From the NCBI GenBank assembly GCA_948567375.1, contig OX419760.1, positions 36,146,001-36,210,000 on the forward strand: 64,000 nt of DNA. The letters are read 5' to 3'. The stretch comes from Lunularia cruciata (lineage: Eukaryota > Streptophyta > Marchantiopsida > Lunulariales > Lunulariaceae). Within the stretch, counting starts at the first letter, position 1. Each line of letters starts with the position of its first letter. Of the stretch, positions 44,855-55,719 are shown piece after piece. Below the pieces are notes generated by a model. The model made no database searches and was not told the DNA's origin. It saw nothing but the letters and a program-made list of their open reading frames with translations. The translations under genes were made by a program, and so were the position numbers.

Positions 44855-45365
44855 CAGATGAGAAATATATCATAACATACCTCTAAGCGCTCTTGCCATC
44901 TAAAAATCTTCTAAGAGCTCTTGCCATTTTAAAAACTTCCACAAACTCTTACTATTTCAAAAACTTCCATTTCAAAAACTTCCATTTCAAAAAATTTCAA
45001 AAGAACCAACATAAGCATGGCAGAAGGACACTTCACATGGCTCAATGGTGTACACCAACCTCTTAAACACTAAAGGAAAGAGCAGCTTAGTGTGTCCATG
45101 GGAAGGCATAGATCCGGCAACTAACCTTGACGTACATCAATCACATAAGTATAATTGCAATGGTAAGTTACTTAGGATTATTGACTGGTGCTAACAAGTA
45201 ACCAAATTTTGGACTAGGGTATATCAACTAAGTAGTTAAGGGCTTGTAAAAATTAATATCTTTTGGCTCCCCATCCATTTTGAACAAAAGAAGGCTCATC
45301 AGATTCAGCTTTCTGTCCTCTTTCACATGTTCAAGATGGATTTTTCTGATCTCATGTTTTTCTAG
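44855..45365. other. AT-rich spacer with short repeats
   Basis: No gene seen. About 44885-45000 has short direct repeats of CTCTTGCCAT and of a 17-bp AAAACTTCCATTTCAA unit. Confidence 0.4.
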
Positions 45366-45368
45366 TTA

Positions 45369-46350
45369 ATGGAGTCCAAAATAGAAAATATCATGGAGTT
45401 AGCTATATTGTTGATGGGAGAAACAATTTATGAACAAGAGGAGGATACTACACCACACTTTTGGAGTTGGTTCTTGATGGTAGAGAATTATTTTTTGCCA
45501 TTTCAAAGAATAGCAAGAGATTTTTGGGTGATACCAAGACAATACACATGGTGGGAGATTGTTCAAAAGCAAGTATGGTCAATAGATTCAAACTTTCTAA
45601 ATAGTCATATGAGAAGCAAGTATAAAATGTCATATCAGATTTTTAAGAAATTGGTTGATAAGATTGAACCACATGTGCCTACTAAGTTTGAATGGCTATA
45701 TGCTAGAAAAAGAGTGGAGTTAGAGAAATGTGTAGCTATAGTTTTACATAGATTTGCACACAATTCACCATTGAGAACTCTTAGTGATCTATATTGTCTT
45801 TTTGAATCTACTATAGTGAAGTACACTATAATTGTAGTAGAGATATTGACAAACAAAGATAAAATGTACTTTGAATACATCAAATGGCCCACAATAGCAA
45901 AATGTATTGAGAGCATGTCAAATTTTGCATATATATGTGGAATTCCATAATCATTGGTTGTATAGATGGTACACATATCAAACTAAGATTCAGTTATGAG
46001 GTTTTATCTTGAGCACTATAGGAATAGACACTCAAAGTACTTTGTTCTACTACAAGATGTTTGTGATACGGATCTTTGGTTTGGGAATTTTTTGTATGAT
46101 GCCTAGATTTACTCACAAGGCTACACACTTATGATAGTCCAACTTATATCAAGCAATGGAATTAGGGACAACTCTCACTCAACCAACACTCATTTTTCCA
46201 CAAGAAAACTATACAACACAATTAATTTCACCATGATCCTTGGAGATAAACCTTATCTATTATGTCAATGGTTGTTGAAATGCTAGCATTGATGTTCACA
46301 TCAAGAAGAACCTATGTAAAATGTATTTGACAACCACGCATGAAAAGAAC
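45369..46350 (+). pseudogene. PIF/Harbinger-type transposase, N-terminal and core part
   Basis: An open 193-codon run (45369-45950) carries a helical N-terminal region and the stretch I-K-W-P-T before the catalytic domain. A frame change then gives I-I-G-C-I-D-G-T-H-I-K-L (first catalytic Asp at 45965-45967) and later H-Y-R-N-R-H-S-K-Y and L-L-Q-D-V-C-D (about 46010-46070). Near 46225-46260 comes I-L-G-D-K-P-Y-L-L, the usual LGD-x-x-Y motif. This is the DDE_Tnp_4 superfamily arrangement. Stops and shifts make it a relic. It is interrupted near 46350; the C-terminus is at 48571. Confidence 0.8.
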
Positions 46351-48570
46351 TTATATGTTGTCATACTTTGCCTTTCTCTCTTTGGGAACACATAGAGTGC
46401 CTACTTGTGGAGCTTACAAATCAAAGGTTGTATGTAAATCTATCACTACTAGTCTGAGCATGTGTGTTACCCAACCATCAAAACCTTCCACTCTTTTTTC
46501 TAGTATTCCTTCTATTGGGTAGGGTAGTAAACGTGCAACCTAACATGCCATCATAACGCACACTCTTGGTCTATTGGTCATCATCTCTAGCATTACCAAG
46601 GAGAAATACATTCCACACATAGAAAGAAAGAATCTAAGCACAATGCTTGCATACCAATCCAAGACAAATGGGGCATACAACCAAACATGCAAGGACAATG
46701 AAGATCCAACCACAACAATTCAACAACTTTTTATGCTTTTGGTAAGAATCAATTTTAGAGCCTTCTATCTTATCTTCAAACTAATTTCAAAGTATATTCC
46801 AAGTTTCTTCCAAGCTATACTACAATTTCTAAACAATTTGTACTCCAAGTGTGGAAATTCTATGCTTTTTTATGGGAAAACTCAGTGCAACTTAGGCAAA
46901 AATTACTTTTTTTATATTGCATTGATTCAAATGATCTAGAACTCAATCCAAATCATATAAGATAGGATTTACAATGGTATAAAGCAAGCAATAATCTGAC
47001 CATTACAACTCCCTTGACAAGCTCTCAAACTTGGCCAATTTTTTGTAGTTCCCACCCTAATTTCAAAATCCCTAATTGAGATTTTTCTCTTGGTTCTTGG
47101 CAACTTTCCCCAGATCTCTAGATCAAAGGTACACATAATCCTCACAACACTCCAGAAACCTAAAATCTTCAATTATAGTCACAAAAATGGGAGAATTAAT
47201 ATTCAATCATGATTGAAGAAATGCTTTATTGAGCTTATGATAGTATTTTTAGTAGAACTTATTGCATCAACTCTCACTCTCCATGGACACCAAGTCAACC
47301 AAGTTTTACCAATTTACCTATTTAACCAAGTTACAATAGCTTTTTTTGCCTTTGTATAATTCTTTGCAAAGTTTGATATCCTAATCCAACCCCAATCCAT
47401 AGATATAGATTGATTCTTGAGATGGATTAACTTATAACCTCTATAGACCTAAGTATGCTTGATCCAAGACCTTGAATTTTCTATTTGAGTAATTCACATG
47501 AAACCTTTGCACAAAGTTGCAAAACCTAACCGCCAACAATGTTGGAAATTTTCCTAAGCAATTCAAACCATAACTTGGAAAGTGACCAAAATTCCAAACT
47601 TGATCATCATTTCATCTCCAACACCTTACTTTCCAAAGTGCTAACTTCCATCAACCAAATCTAATTTGAGATTGATCCAAAACTAAGATTTCTTGTTCTT
47701 AGCAATACAATCACTCTATTTACTCTCCAATCCTACTTGAAAATCATGAAAATATATCAAGAAGCTTTCCAAATTATCCAGTTTGTGCACTTGAGTATGA
47801 ATTCTACACCTCTCAATTCAATCAATCATATCTCCTTGAGATTCTGCTCAGTTACTTGTTTGCTATCTTCAAATTATAGCCTATTAGCTCCTCTCTCCAA
47901 CCATGATCTTCTCTTTTCAAATGCCCTATCTTAACTCCTTTGATGGTTGAAAAACTCTAGACTTCTCATCTTGGGACCCAAACACTTGCAATTTTTTGCC
48001 ATTTAGTTGGTTCTCTTTTTGCCAAATGGACCACACAATGCCAACTTGAATCCATTGAACAATATTAAGTTCTTCTTCATCTATAAGAGCACATAGATAT
48101 TTAAGTCCCAGACTTGCTCATAAGTAAGCATTGGAAGAACAATTGGATCCGGTCTTCCCATCACTAACTCAATGAATGTTGGCCTGAATTGTACTACTAT
48201 CCAACCCCAAAGTTCATCATAGTGTTGAATTTGAAGCCTACTAAAAAAGGATTCAAGAGTGGCAGATTGGGAGCACGGGACATTTCCTACTCAAATACTT
48301 CCTCTAATGCTCTAGCACCTATGCTTTTCTATAACTTTCACTCTCCATTTCTTCCTCTTACTCAAGACTTTTCAACCTAAAACACACCCCTTGTCTATCA
48401 ACTCTCCACCACCTATATACATAAAAGCACTCAAAGAGGACAAGACCATAATCCATGTGGCCAATTGTATACATATACATAGATTGCTCACATAGCAATA
48501 GCTCAACCATGAGATCCATCCTCCAATCTATCTAATAATGTGTAGATAACCATACTAACTCCTTTTTCAC
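46351..48570 (-). mobile_element. Unclassified insertion, partly related to family 2 LTR (reversed)
   Basis: This stretch splits the Harbinger transposase. About 46500-46690 resembles the reversed family 2 LTR at 5440-5660 (CCATCATAAC-GCACACTC and ACCAATGC/ACAAACATG-like blocks). The rest is AT-rich and I cannot match it. No coding frame is convincing. The ends and target duplication were not located. Confidence 0.4.
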
Positions 48571-48770
48571 TAATTATGCAAACCAAAACATGACAACATG
48601 TGGAGAATGCATTTGGTCAACTAAAAGGTAGGTAGAGCATACTAAGGGATTGTCCAATGCAATTGGAAGTTGTTCTAAGAGTGACACTTGCATGCATGAT
48701 ACTATAAAACTTTGTAATTTCAATGAGGAGAAACATTACTTACTAACATCAATGCATTGGATGAGCATAT
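48571..48770 (+). pseudogene. PIF/Harbinger-type transposase, C-terminal part
   Basis: It reads E-N-A-F-G-Q-L-K-G-R, a stop, S-I-L-R-D-C-P and then V-T-L-A-C-M-I-L. This is the conserved ending containing the catalytic Glu region (vE-aFG-LKgR ... AC-LHN) of these transposases. It fits as the continuation of 45369-46350. Confidence 0.75.
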
Positions 48771-49255
48771 GAATAGAGCATATATTTTACCACTCCTAGG
48801 ATCTGCAACAAATAAATGGAGTAAAGCTAGAGGCAAATTAATAAGAGCAACTTTGTAAAAGTAATTTAAAAGTACTCATGCTCATATAGATATAGAAAAT
48901 GTACTTTGAGAGTGAATGTAGTTGCTTACTCAAGATGGCGGTCCATATTGGTTGTTTTTCAAGATTTCAAGCTCCATTTGCTTTAATTCAAACATTTGGC
49001 TCATTAAATTCATCTAGCATAGTTCTTGAACTATCATCAAGTCAAATTTACAATCTTCTTACCATGATATTTTCTCATTTGCTTCCTTGACTACTTGAGT
49101 AAATTCAAGCATGCATTTTTTCATTCCATCTTCACTTTCCTTTCAAACTCTTTGCTTTTTGTTACATTGTCCAACAACACCAGGTTGAGCATAAGCTTTT
49201 ATCTTGGGATTGGTTGTGCTTTAATTACCAATTTTTTCTATAGAGAGTGTAGAGA
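48771..49255. other. AT-rich stretch without recognised gene
   Basis: No supportable feature; probably the non-coding part of a decayed DNA transposon. Confidence 0.3.
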
Positions 49256-50010
49256 CTTATGGTATTTATCTCTCATGATTCGATATCAAAGCATCCATAT
49301 ATGATTGTTCAATTTGATTTATATGAGATGCTTCCTCACTCCCATCAATAGTTTCATCAATGAAGTCTACAAACCTTCTCTCACTAGTTGATGAAGTGTT
49401 AATACAACCATCACATGCTCATGGAATGCCTTGTTCTTTGTGTGAACCACCTCTAATTATATGCATCTATTCATAGAATTCCCATGATCTTGGTTCTGTT
49501 CTTGTAGTTTATTTTCCCTTCTCAACTTTGCATTTTTAACCATAGCATCAAGCATATTCCTCAAAATCAGTGGCTCATAAGGTAGTGTTATATTGATAAC
49601 TTCACTGAACCTATTAGCAAACACCCTCTACTAATCTTGACTTGACTTAAATTGCTTTGGTTGCAATGATTAAACTAAATGTCTTCATATATATCCAGAA
49701 AAAACTCACATGACTAGAAATCCACTCCACTTTAGCCTTCTTTTGAATAAAAACATCTATAGATATAATTGATAATAGTAGACAAAAAATCAACATAATG
49801 ATTAGTTTGGAGTAGTATCTTGTTCTATATAATGAAATAGTCATAATCATACCTATTACAAGAGCATCCATTGATGTTGATTTCTTTTTTTTGGCACCAA
49901 ACTTCTCCTTGGATGGACTCTATGAATCTCTCGCCAATGTATTTGGTTCCATAGGTGGAAGAGCTCCCAAGGCATTCTCATTATGTGTCATTCTTCCCTT
50001 CTTCTACACA
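49256..50010 (-). pseudogene. Decayed reverse-strand ORF, possible Harbinger partner protein
   Basis: On the reverse strand one reads E-N-A-L-G-A-L-P-P-M-E-P-N (about 49985-49945), a basic K-K-K-K-S-T patch (about 49890), and further on S-S-T-S-E-R-R-F-V-D-F-I-D-E-T (about 49400-49360). This is a polar, linker-like protein with a possible nuclear signal. PIF/Harbinger elements usually carry a Myb/SANT-like second ORF. Its place beside the transposase fits that, but I see no Myb motif, so the link is an inference. Confidence 0.35.
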
Positions 50011-50407
50011 AAGTTCAAAAATATACATGAACAAGTTTAGTAGATAGAGAAATTTTAGACCTAAAATGCCTCAACAATATTAATTTATTGTCTTCATTTT
50101 TGAGTTACACATGATAAGCATTGAAAAACATTCAATTCAAGTTATAAAATAGTACAATAAGTACAGAACTGAAATATTATGACATATTACATGAGTGTTC
50201 AATCTCAAATGTCAAAAATCAAGGTCACAGGTGTACTTGCTTGGAAAGTAGAGCTTGAAAATTTGAGGGACTCATTTCAAGAAAGTAAAGAATTATCATA
50301 GAATTTGACCTTAAAATTGATGGTAAATTAGATAATTATATTCCTTTAAATTAGATAGTTATATTGAATGTTATGTAGCCTAACCCATTAACCCAAAAAT
50401 TTCCCCA
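50011..50407. other. AT-rich stretch without recognised gene
   Basis: No supportable feature is seen. Confidence 0.3.
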
Positions 50408-50577
50408 TTCAATATGCCTCAAATGGAGCTCGAGTTGACATATAGGTTGAGGGTTTGCTCATCAAGAAAAGTTGACATGCATATGAACTTGGTCAAAACT
50501 TTGGGTGCCGTTCAATGTGCTTCAAATGGAACTCAAGTCGGCATATAAGCTGAGGGTTTGCAAAACTTTGGGTGCCG
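50408..50577 (+). repeat. Imperfect tandem duplication
   Basis: TTCAATATGCCTCAAATGG... (50408-50458) recurs at 50511-50561 with about 8 differences. The block AAAACTTTGGGTGCCG is repeated at 50495-50510 and 50562-50577. Confidence 0.7.
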
Positions 50578-51470
50578 GAGCCATTTATAGCCACGTAAGT
50601 TGAGTAATAGACAAAGAGAGTCATCGTGCCCAAATTTGTTTGCAAAATACACAACAATAGCAAGATGGAGATAATAGTCTAGCCAAGAAAGTAAGGGGTT
50701 ACAGACATAGTTATACAAAGTTTCATAACTTTTCATATAGATAGTTACAAAGCATTGACTAAATGGGTACGGGGTGTAAATGGGAGGTAAGAAGGGTCTC
50801 GCTACGGATTTTGTGCCAAGTTCCTTATTATTAGCACACTCTATATGAGGTAGTTTGTAGAAAATAAGGGATAAGGAACTTTACGTTATCACTCTGTAGT
50901 GCGTTGATTATTTATTAGGGTTAATCAATTATGTCATTTAGGTTAGAGTGAAAGTGGCGGCCACCAAAAGGAGGAGCATTCATGATGTTTGAGAACACCC
51001 ATGGTAATCAAAAGTTGACAGATTTATGCATGAGATGAACTAGAACATGATTTTTGACCACAAAAGAAGATTAGAGGGACCATGAGTGGAAAGATTTGAA
51101 GGCATGCAAAAATTGACAGTGGAAGAAGATTTGAGAGACCCAGAGCCAGAGTTGGAAGGGAGAGTGAATTCATTTGGAATGGGAAGATTTGAGTGCGTGT
51201 TGTGGGAAGGTTAGAAGGAGGAGTGATTTTGTTTAAAGGGTTACTCTCCAAAATGCTCAATTTCATTATTTAAAAAAGTTAAATTTATGATTATTGTCTC
51301 TTAGTATGACTATGAAATGTACGCCACTATTCTCCCTTGAGTGATGAAATGAAATTCATGAACTTGTCTTTTTGTTACAAAATGAAATTTATGAGATTTT
51401 TTTTTGGTTCTATGCATAGAAAATAGAGATGCCCCTTCACCAATAAAGAGTTATTTGTGGTGATTAAGAA
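50578..51470. other. Spacer upstream of second Harbinger transposase
   Basis: No gene is seen. Near 51335-51400 GAAATGAAATTCATGAAC and AAATGAAATTTATGAG are imperfect repeats of the kind found near PIF/Harbinger ends, but no terminal inverted repeat was confirmed. Confidence 0.35.
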
Positions 51471-52841
51471 TTGAGTCAAGTCATGCCAAGAGGGGGCACT
51501 CGTGTAGAACTAACTGGAAATATTAGAACATGTATTCATTGGATAATCCAATTAGATTTGGAGATATCACTACAAGGATTAGAAGATGAAGATGAAGACA
51601 AAGAATTAGGAGGAGATTTAAATATGCTAGAATCTTTTATTAGTAGGTGGGAGTATGCACATACTCATCAATACTTGGAACCTTGTGTTACTTACCCTTG
51701 TAGTAGAGAGTTTGTGATAAAGTATTTTAGAAATCTTGATACGAAGACCTTTTGCCAGCTTACTAGAATGGATGTCAATTCTTTTTCAACAAAAGTGGAT
51801 TTGATTAAGACTCACACAATTTTTGAAAAAAACTACCAAAGAGAGCAAACACTTGTGTGGATCCAAGTTGCCCTAGCCTTGGATAGATTTGGGCATCACA
51901 ACAATGGAGCTTATGTTGCACAAGGTTTAAATTTTTGGTGCATTAGTGCTGGTTCAACAATTGCTTTTATTGATAGAGTTATGACAACCATATTAGATGT
52001 GATGAGGAGTCAAGTTGCTTGGCCTGAGCTCAAGGAGAGGAGGAGGATATCCATTGTTTTTGCACAAAAAGGTTTTCTTGGTTGTGTTGGTTTGGTAGAT
52101 GGAACATTGTTTCCTCTTGCAACTTGACCAACAGTGGATGGGGAAATATATTTCAGCCACAAGGGTTCATATTTTATAAATGGCCAAGTGATTTGTGATG
52201 ATAAAAGGAGAATTATACATTTTTCCAGAGGTAAATTTTATGTTATGTGTTGTTTTGTTATGTATTTTTTCAATGCATTGGTGATCCTCTTTGTATGTTT
52301 TACTAAAAGTATAATTTGATTTGTTTATTTGCAAGAATGCAAGGGTCATGTCATGACATAACTTGTTTGAAAAAATCCTCACTATAGAATGAGAGGGACT
52401 TGTTGCACTTTTGAGGCAAAGGAGTACCTTTTAGGTGATTTGAGTTATATATCCATGCATCACCTAGTCCCTGCTTTCAAGCAGGCCAGATCAAAGGACA
52501 AGCAAGAGTTTAATAAATATTTGGCAAACGCAAGAGTGATAAATGAACATTATATAGGAGTATTGAAAGCTAGATGGCATTCTCTTTGTGAGCTAAGAGT
52601 GCAACTCCAAGACAATAGTAGAAATGCTTATTTGTTAAAGTGCGTGTCAATGTGTATTATTTTACATAATTTTTTAATCAATAGGTATGACATTTGGTCA
52701 AATGACGATGGTGGATTTATAGAGGAAACTCAAATAGATTCGAAAATGTCTTTTCATGGTATAGAACTTGGTAGAGAAGAAAGTAGATCAAGGGTGATGC
52801 AACACTACCTTGATTATCACAATGACGATATACTTGATTGA
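51471..52841 (+). pseudogene. PIF/Harbinger-type transposase, nearly complete
   Basis: An open 218-codon run starts near 51471, with a helix-rich N-terminal region (A-L-D-R-F-G-H, I-S-A-G-S-T-I-A). It is followed by G-C-V-G-L-V-D-G-T (first catalytic Asp, about 52095). TGA at 52125-52127 interrupts. The frame continues with N-G-Q-V-I-C-D-D-K-R-R-I-I-H. A 105-bp stretch (52231-52335) starts GTAAAT and ends TTGCAAG, a likely intron; after it G-S-C-H-D supplies the second Asp motif, allowing one base of uncertainty. 52389-52841 gives Y-L-L-G-D-L-S-Y, F-N-K-Y-L, L-K-A-R-W and I-I-L-H-N-F. It diverges strongly from the relic at 45369, so it is a separate element. Confidence 0.82.
52231..52335 (+). 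other. Putative GT-AG intron in Harbinger transposase
   Basis: AGAG|GTAAATTTTATG ... TTTATTTGCAAG|AATG. Removing it brings H-F-S-R next to the G-S-C-H-D catalytic motif, but the exact phase is off by one base, perhaps through decay. Confidence 0.45.
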
Positions 52842-52965
52842 GTGAGTTCCCATATAATAAATTATTTATTTTTCAATTCTTCATCTCATATCTCATATTG
52901 TGTAATTTCTTGTATTTTATCACCAACACCAGGTTAAAATAATTTTTTTGCTCCCTCTAACTTAG

Positions 52966-54589
52966 ACCACGCCATTTGTAGTGCCGCATCTAGATGCTCA
53001 GACATTGGAGTTCCAGTGATAGTAGTTAGAGTTATTTTAGCAGTTTCTCAAAGACTACTTTTTGACGGTCAGATTTTGTGTTCAGGGTACTGACTTCACG
53101 GTGGGACCCATTGTCACTTTGGACCGTTTGCACCATCAAGTGTGCCGTCAGTGGGACCATTAGGGTTTCAGAGGTAGCTCGAGTCCAGGGGGTATAGTTT
53201 CAAAGTGAGCTCCAGAGAGCTCACTTCTTTGATGTTGAGCCTTCGAGTTCTTGGCTATGGTGGATAGAGGCCGGCAAGCGTCACCTGGATTCTCTATGCT
53301 TGAGTGTGTGTGGCTTGACTGTAATCAGTGCCCAATTGTTGGCAGTTTATAGAGTGACAGATCAAGTACTGATCTGAGTTGAGTTGAGTTGAGAGTGGTA
53401 AGCAATCTGATTACATCAGAGAAGTGAAGTCAAGGGGAAATTGGGTACATGAACTTTGAGTGTTGGTGGTATCTCCAAGCTCAGTGGATCGTTGGTAGCT
53501 CGATTCAAGTTCAGTGTTTCCCTAGTGTGTAGAAGCTCGTTCAATTGATGCAGATTTGGTAGTTATGCAGATGGTGTGCGGAAGCGCTGGTCAAATTTTG
53601 AGCAAAGAACGAGCAAATTTCAAGCAGTGGTTGTGATTTTGAGTTCAAGAGGTGAAGGCAGGACCAATTTGCTGCAAGTTGGGCTCAAAAAGTCAAATTG
53701 AAGGTAGAGTTGGGAAGCTCTTCTCATGAATTTGTGATTTGGAAAAACCCGTGTTGTCAATTTGGCTCGAGTGGAAAGTTAGCAAGGGATTTGGTGGACA
53801 ACCAACTTTAGGGTTTACGTTAGCTACTTTGGAGGACTTTTGCAGATTTGGAGGAGTTTCGCTAGTTCGGAGGACTTTTGCAGATTTGGAGAAGTTTTGA
53901 CAATTTTGGAGGAGGTTCAAAGTAGCAACAAGAAAGGCCTCATTTGGCTGAATTTTGGCGTTTTGAGGCTTTGAAGGCCTAGAAGGGCCAGCAAGCCAGC
54001 TTGTTGGCATGAAGCTAGCTAGTTTAGAGTAGATCTTGGTCATTGGTTGGCAAAATCTGCCTTTCTTGCTAGATTGTGCACAACAAGGTTTGACTCCTAG
54101 ATCTCTTGTTCCTAGACTAGTGCCCTAGCCAACTGGTCCACCCTCACTTGTTATCCTAGTGACTATGCTATTGTTATCTATACACATGTAGCTTTGGCTA
54201 GGAGAGGCAGTTTGATCTCATTCTTGATGATCCTAGTAGCTTAGGACTTAGATACCAACTTCTTTTATGTCAAATGCTAAATGGTGATAGAGTCAATCTC
54301 GTGTTGTGTTATGAGATGGAGGGTTTTTGTTTAGATTTCTTGTGATTGGACCCCCTCCATTCTCTGCTTCCTGTTTGTGCACCACGTTTGTATGAGGTGC
54401 CTTGACTTTTGAGCGTTGGTGCTTTGGTGTGCTCTTGGTGGTGAGGCTGGAGTGATGACCAGTCATACTACCTTTGTTTCTCTTTGGTGAGGTAGGAAGT
54501 GATGACCTACAGACCAGGAGAGTGCGTGTTATGATGGTAGGTTACAGGTTGCCCTTTCCCCTAGTATAGTTATCTCGGTTAGAGTTACA
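52966..54589 (+). mobile_element. Family 2 5' LTR, forward
   Basis: The beginning (CACGCCATTTGTAGTGCC at about 52968) matches the reversed copies but lacks a clean TGT start. The inner end GTTACA (54589) is inferred by alignment to 5427. The LTR carries the tRNA-like relic at 54077-54147 (reverse). TTTATAGAG near 53346 could be a TATA-like element. The element continues to 57204 and, after the family 4 insertion, from 63831 past the right edge. Confidence 0.75.
54077..54147 (-). other. tRNA-like relic, second copy
   Basis: Reverse-strand counterpart of 5873-5940, with box B-like and box A-like blocks in the same spacing and a few substitutions. Confidence 0.4.
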
Positions 54590-54659
54590 TTAGTGGGTGG
54601 TGCTTAGTTGGTGTTGGCACGTGGTGGTGTTGGCACTTGGTGGGGCACTTGCGGTTGCA

Positions 54660-55719
54660 GTTGGTGGTTCAGGTTTGATGTTGTGGTTACTTTGTCACGA
54701 CGGAGTTCTTTGGAGATTTTAGAGGAGTTAGCCTTGCAGTACGCAGTGGGTCTACTCGGAGTGATGCTCGATATCAGCATGTATCTCAAGTCCCAGTGAT
54801 GGAGGAGATTGACTCTGAGTTGGAGTTCGACACAGGAGCTAATTCAGTTGAGAGTGCACTTGGTGTGTCCGCACTGTTGTTGTGGGACATGGATGAGATT
54901 TATGGGGCCTCCAAAGGCCCTAGGCATTACTCTAGTACAATGGGTACCATTGAGTTGGATGACTTCATCTAGGAGTTTGATAGTTGGTGTGATTTGCAGC
55001 AGATGCGGAACCCGACTTTGTTCACACCCTTCATGGCATAGAAGGGGTTGTTTCAGCATCTGGAGGATCCACCGATGGATGACTACCATGAGTTCAGGAG
55101 AGCTCATTTGGAGGAGATCAAGTTATGGAGACACTATTGGTCTCCGAACTATGTCTCTATCACTTCAGGTTTGGTGGCCAGGAGTAGATTGGCTGTACCT
55201 ACGAGTTCTAGCTCAAGTAGTGTGGGTGGAGCTAGTGCAAGTGCACTAGTTGGAGATAGTGCTACTACGAGTGGAGGTACCGCTGCAGGAGGTGGTGTGG
55301 TATCGGGGTTTAACCCCATAGTGGAGTTCTTCCTATGTTTGAGGCAGAACTACCAAGGAGTGCGGACTGACAAGCCAAGGAGCTTGCAGGAGTTCCAGTG
55401 GAAGGTTGGAGAGAGCCTACGCGAGGAATACACTCGCATGAGGCGGCTGATCAGTTTCACTCAGGGAGTTACTGAGGCCCAGGCAGTCTAGTTTTGGTAT
55501 GGGATACTGGACAAGGAGTTGCAACGTAGAGTTTGTGATGCTACTTTGTTGCAGGCTACTTTGCACACTTTGGTAGTAGTCTTTGGTTTGGCTGAGCGTA
55601 TTGAGCTTAACATGGTGGAGGAGAGAGTGGTGACATCTGGATTTGGTAGGGAGACCTCATCCACGGCTGTGACTTCTTCTAGAGTGCAGCAGAGTGCACC
55701 ACGCCCAGTTGGTTTTTGA
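54660..55719 (+). pseudogene. Family 2 gag, capsid frame
   Basis: The frame with D-S-E-L-E-F-D-T and L-L-L-W-D-M-D-E-I begins near 54780 or earlier. It continues through F-Q-H-L-E-D-P-P (55050), a Ser/Gly-rich linker, and the capsid domain with L-R-Q-N-Y-Q-G-V and F-W-Y-G-I-L-D-K-E-L (55500). Stops are TAG at 54970 and 55040 and TAG at 55489. It ends at TTT-TGA (55714-55719), after which coding moves to the +1 frame. Confidence 0.83.

Noticed and set aside
49647-49871. Reverse-strand run resembling a membrane protein
   Set aside because: Hydrophobicity comes from AT-rich decayed sequence following the basic patch; no family features.
54809-55249. Trp/Ser/Cys-rich forward open run overlapping family 2 gag
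   Set aside because: Out-of-frame shadow; the neighbouring frame carries the recognisable gag with matching acidic residues.
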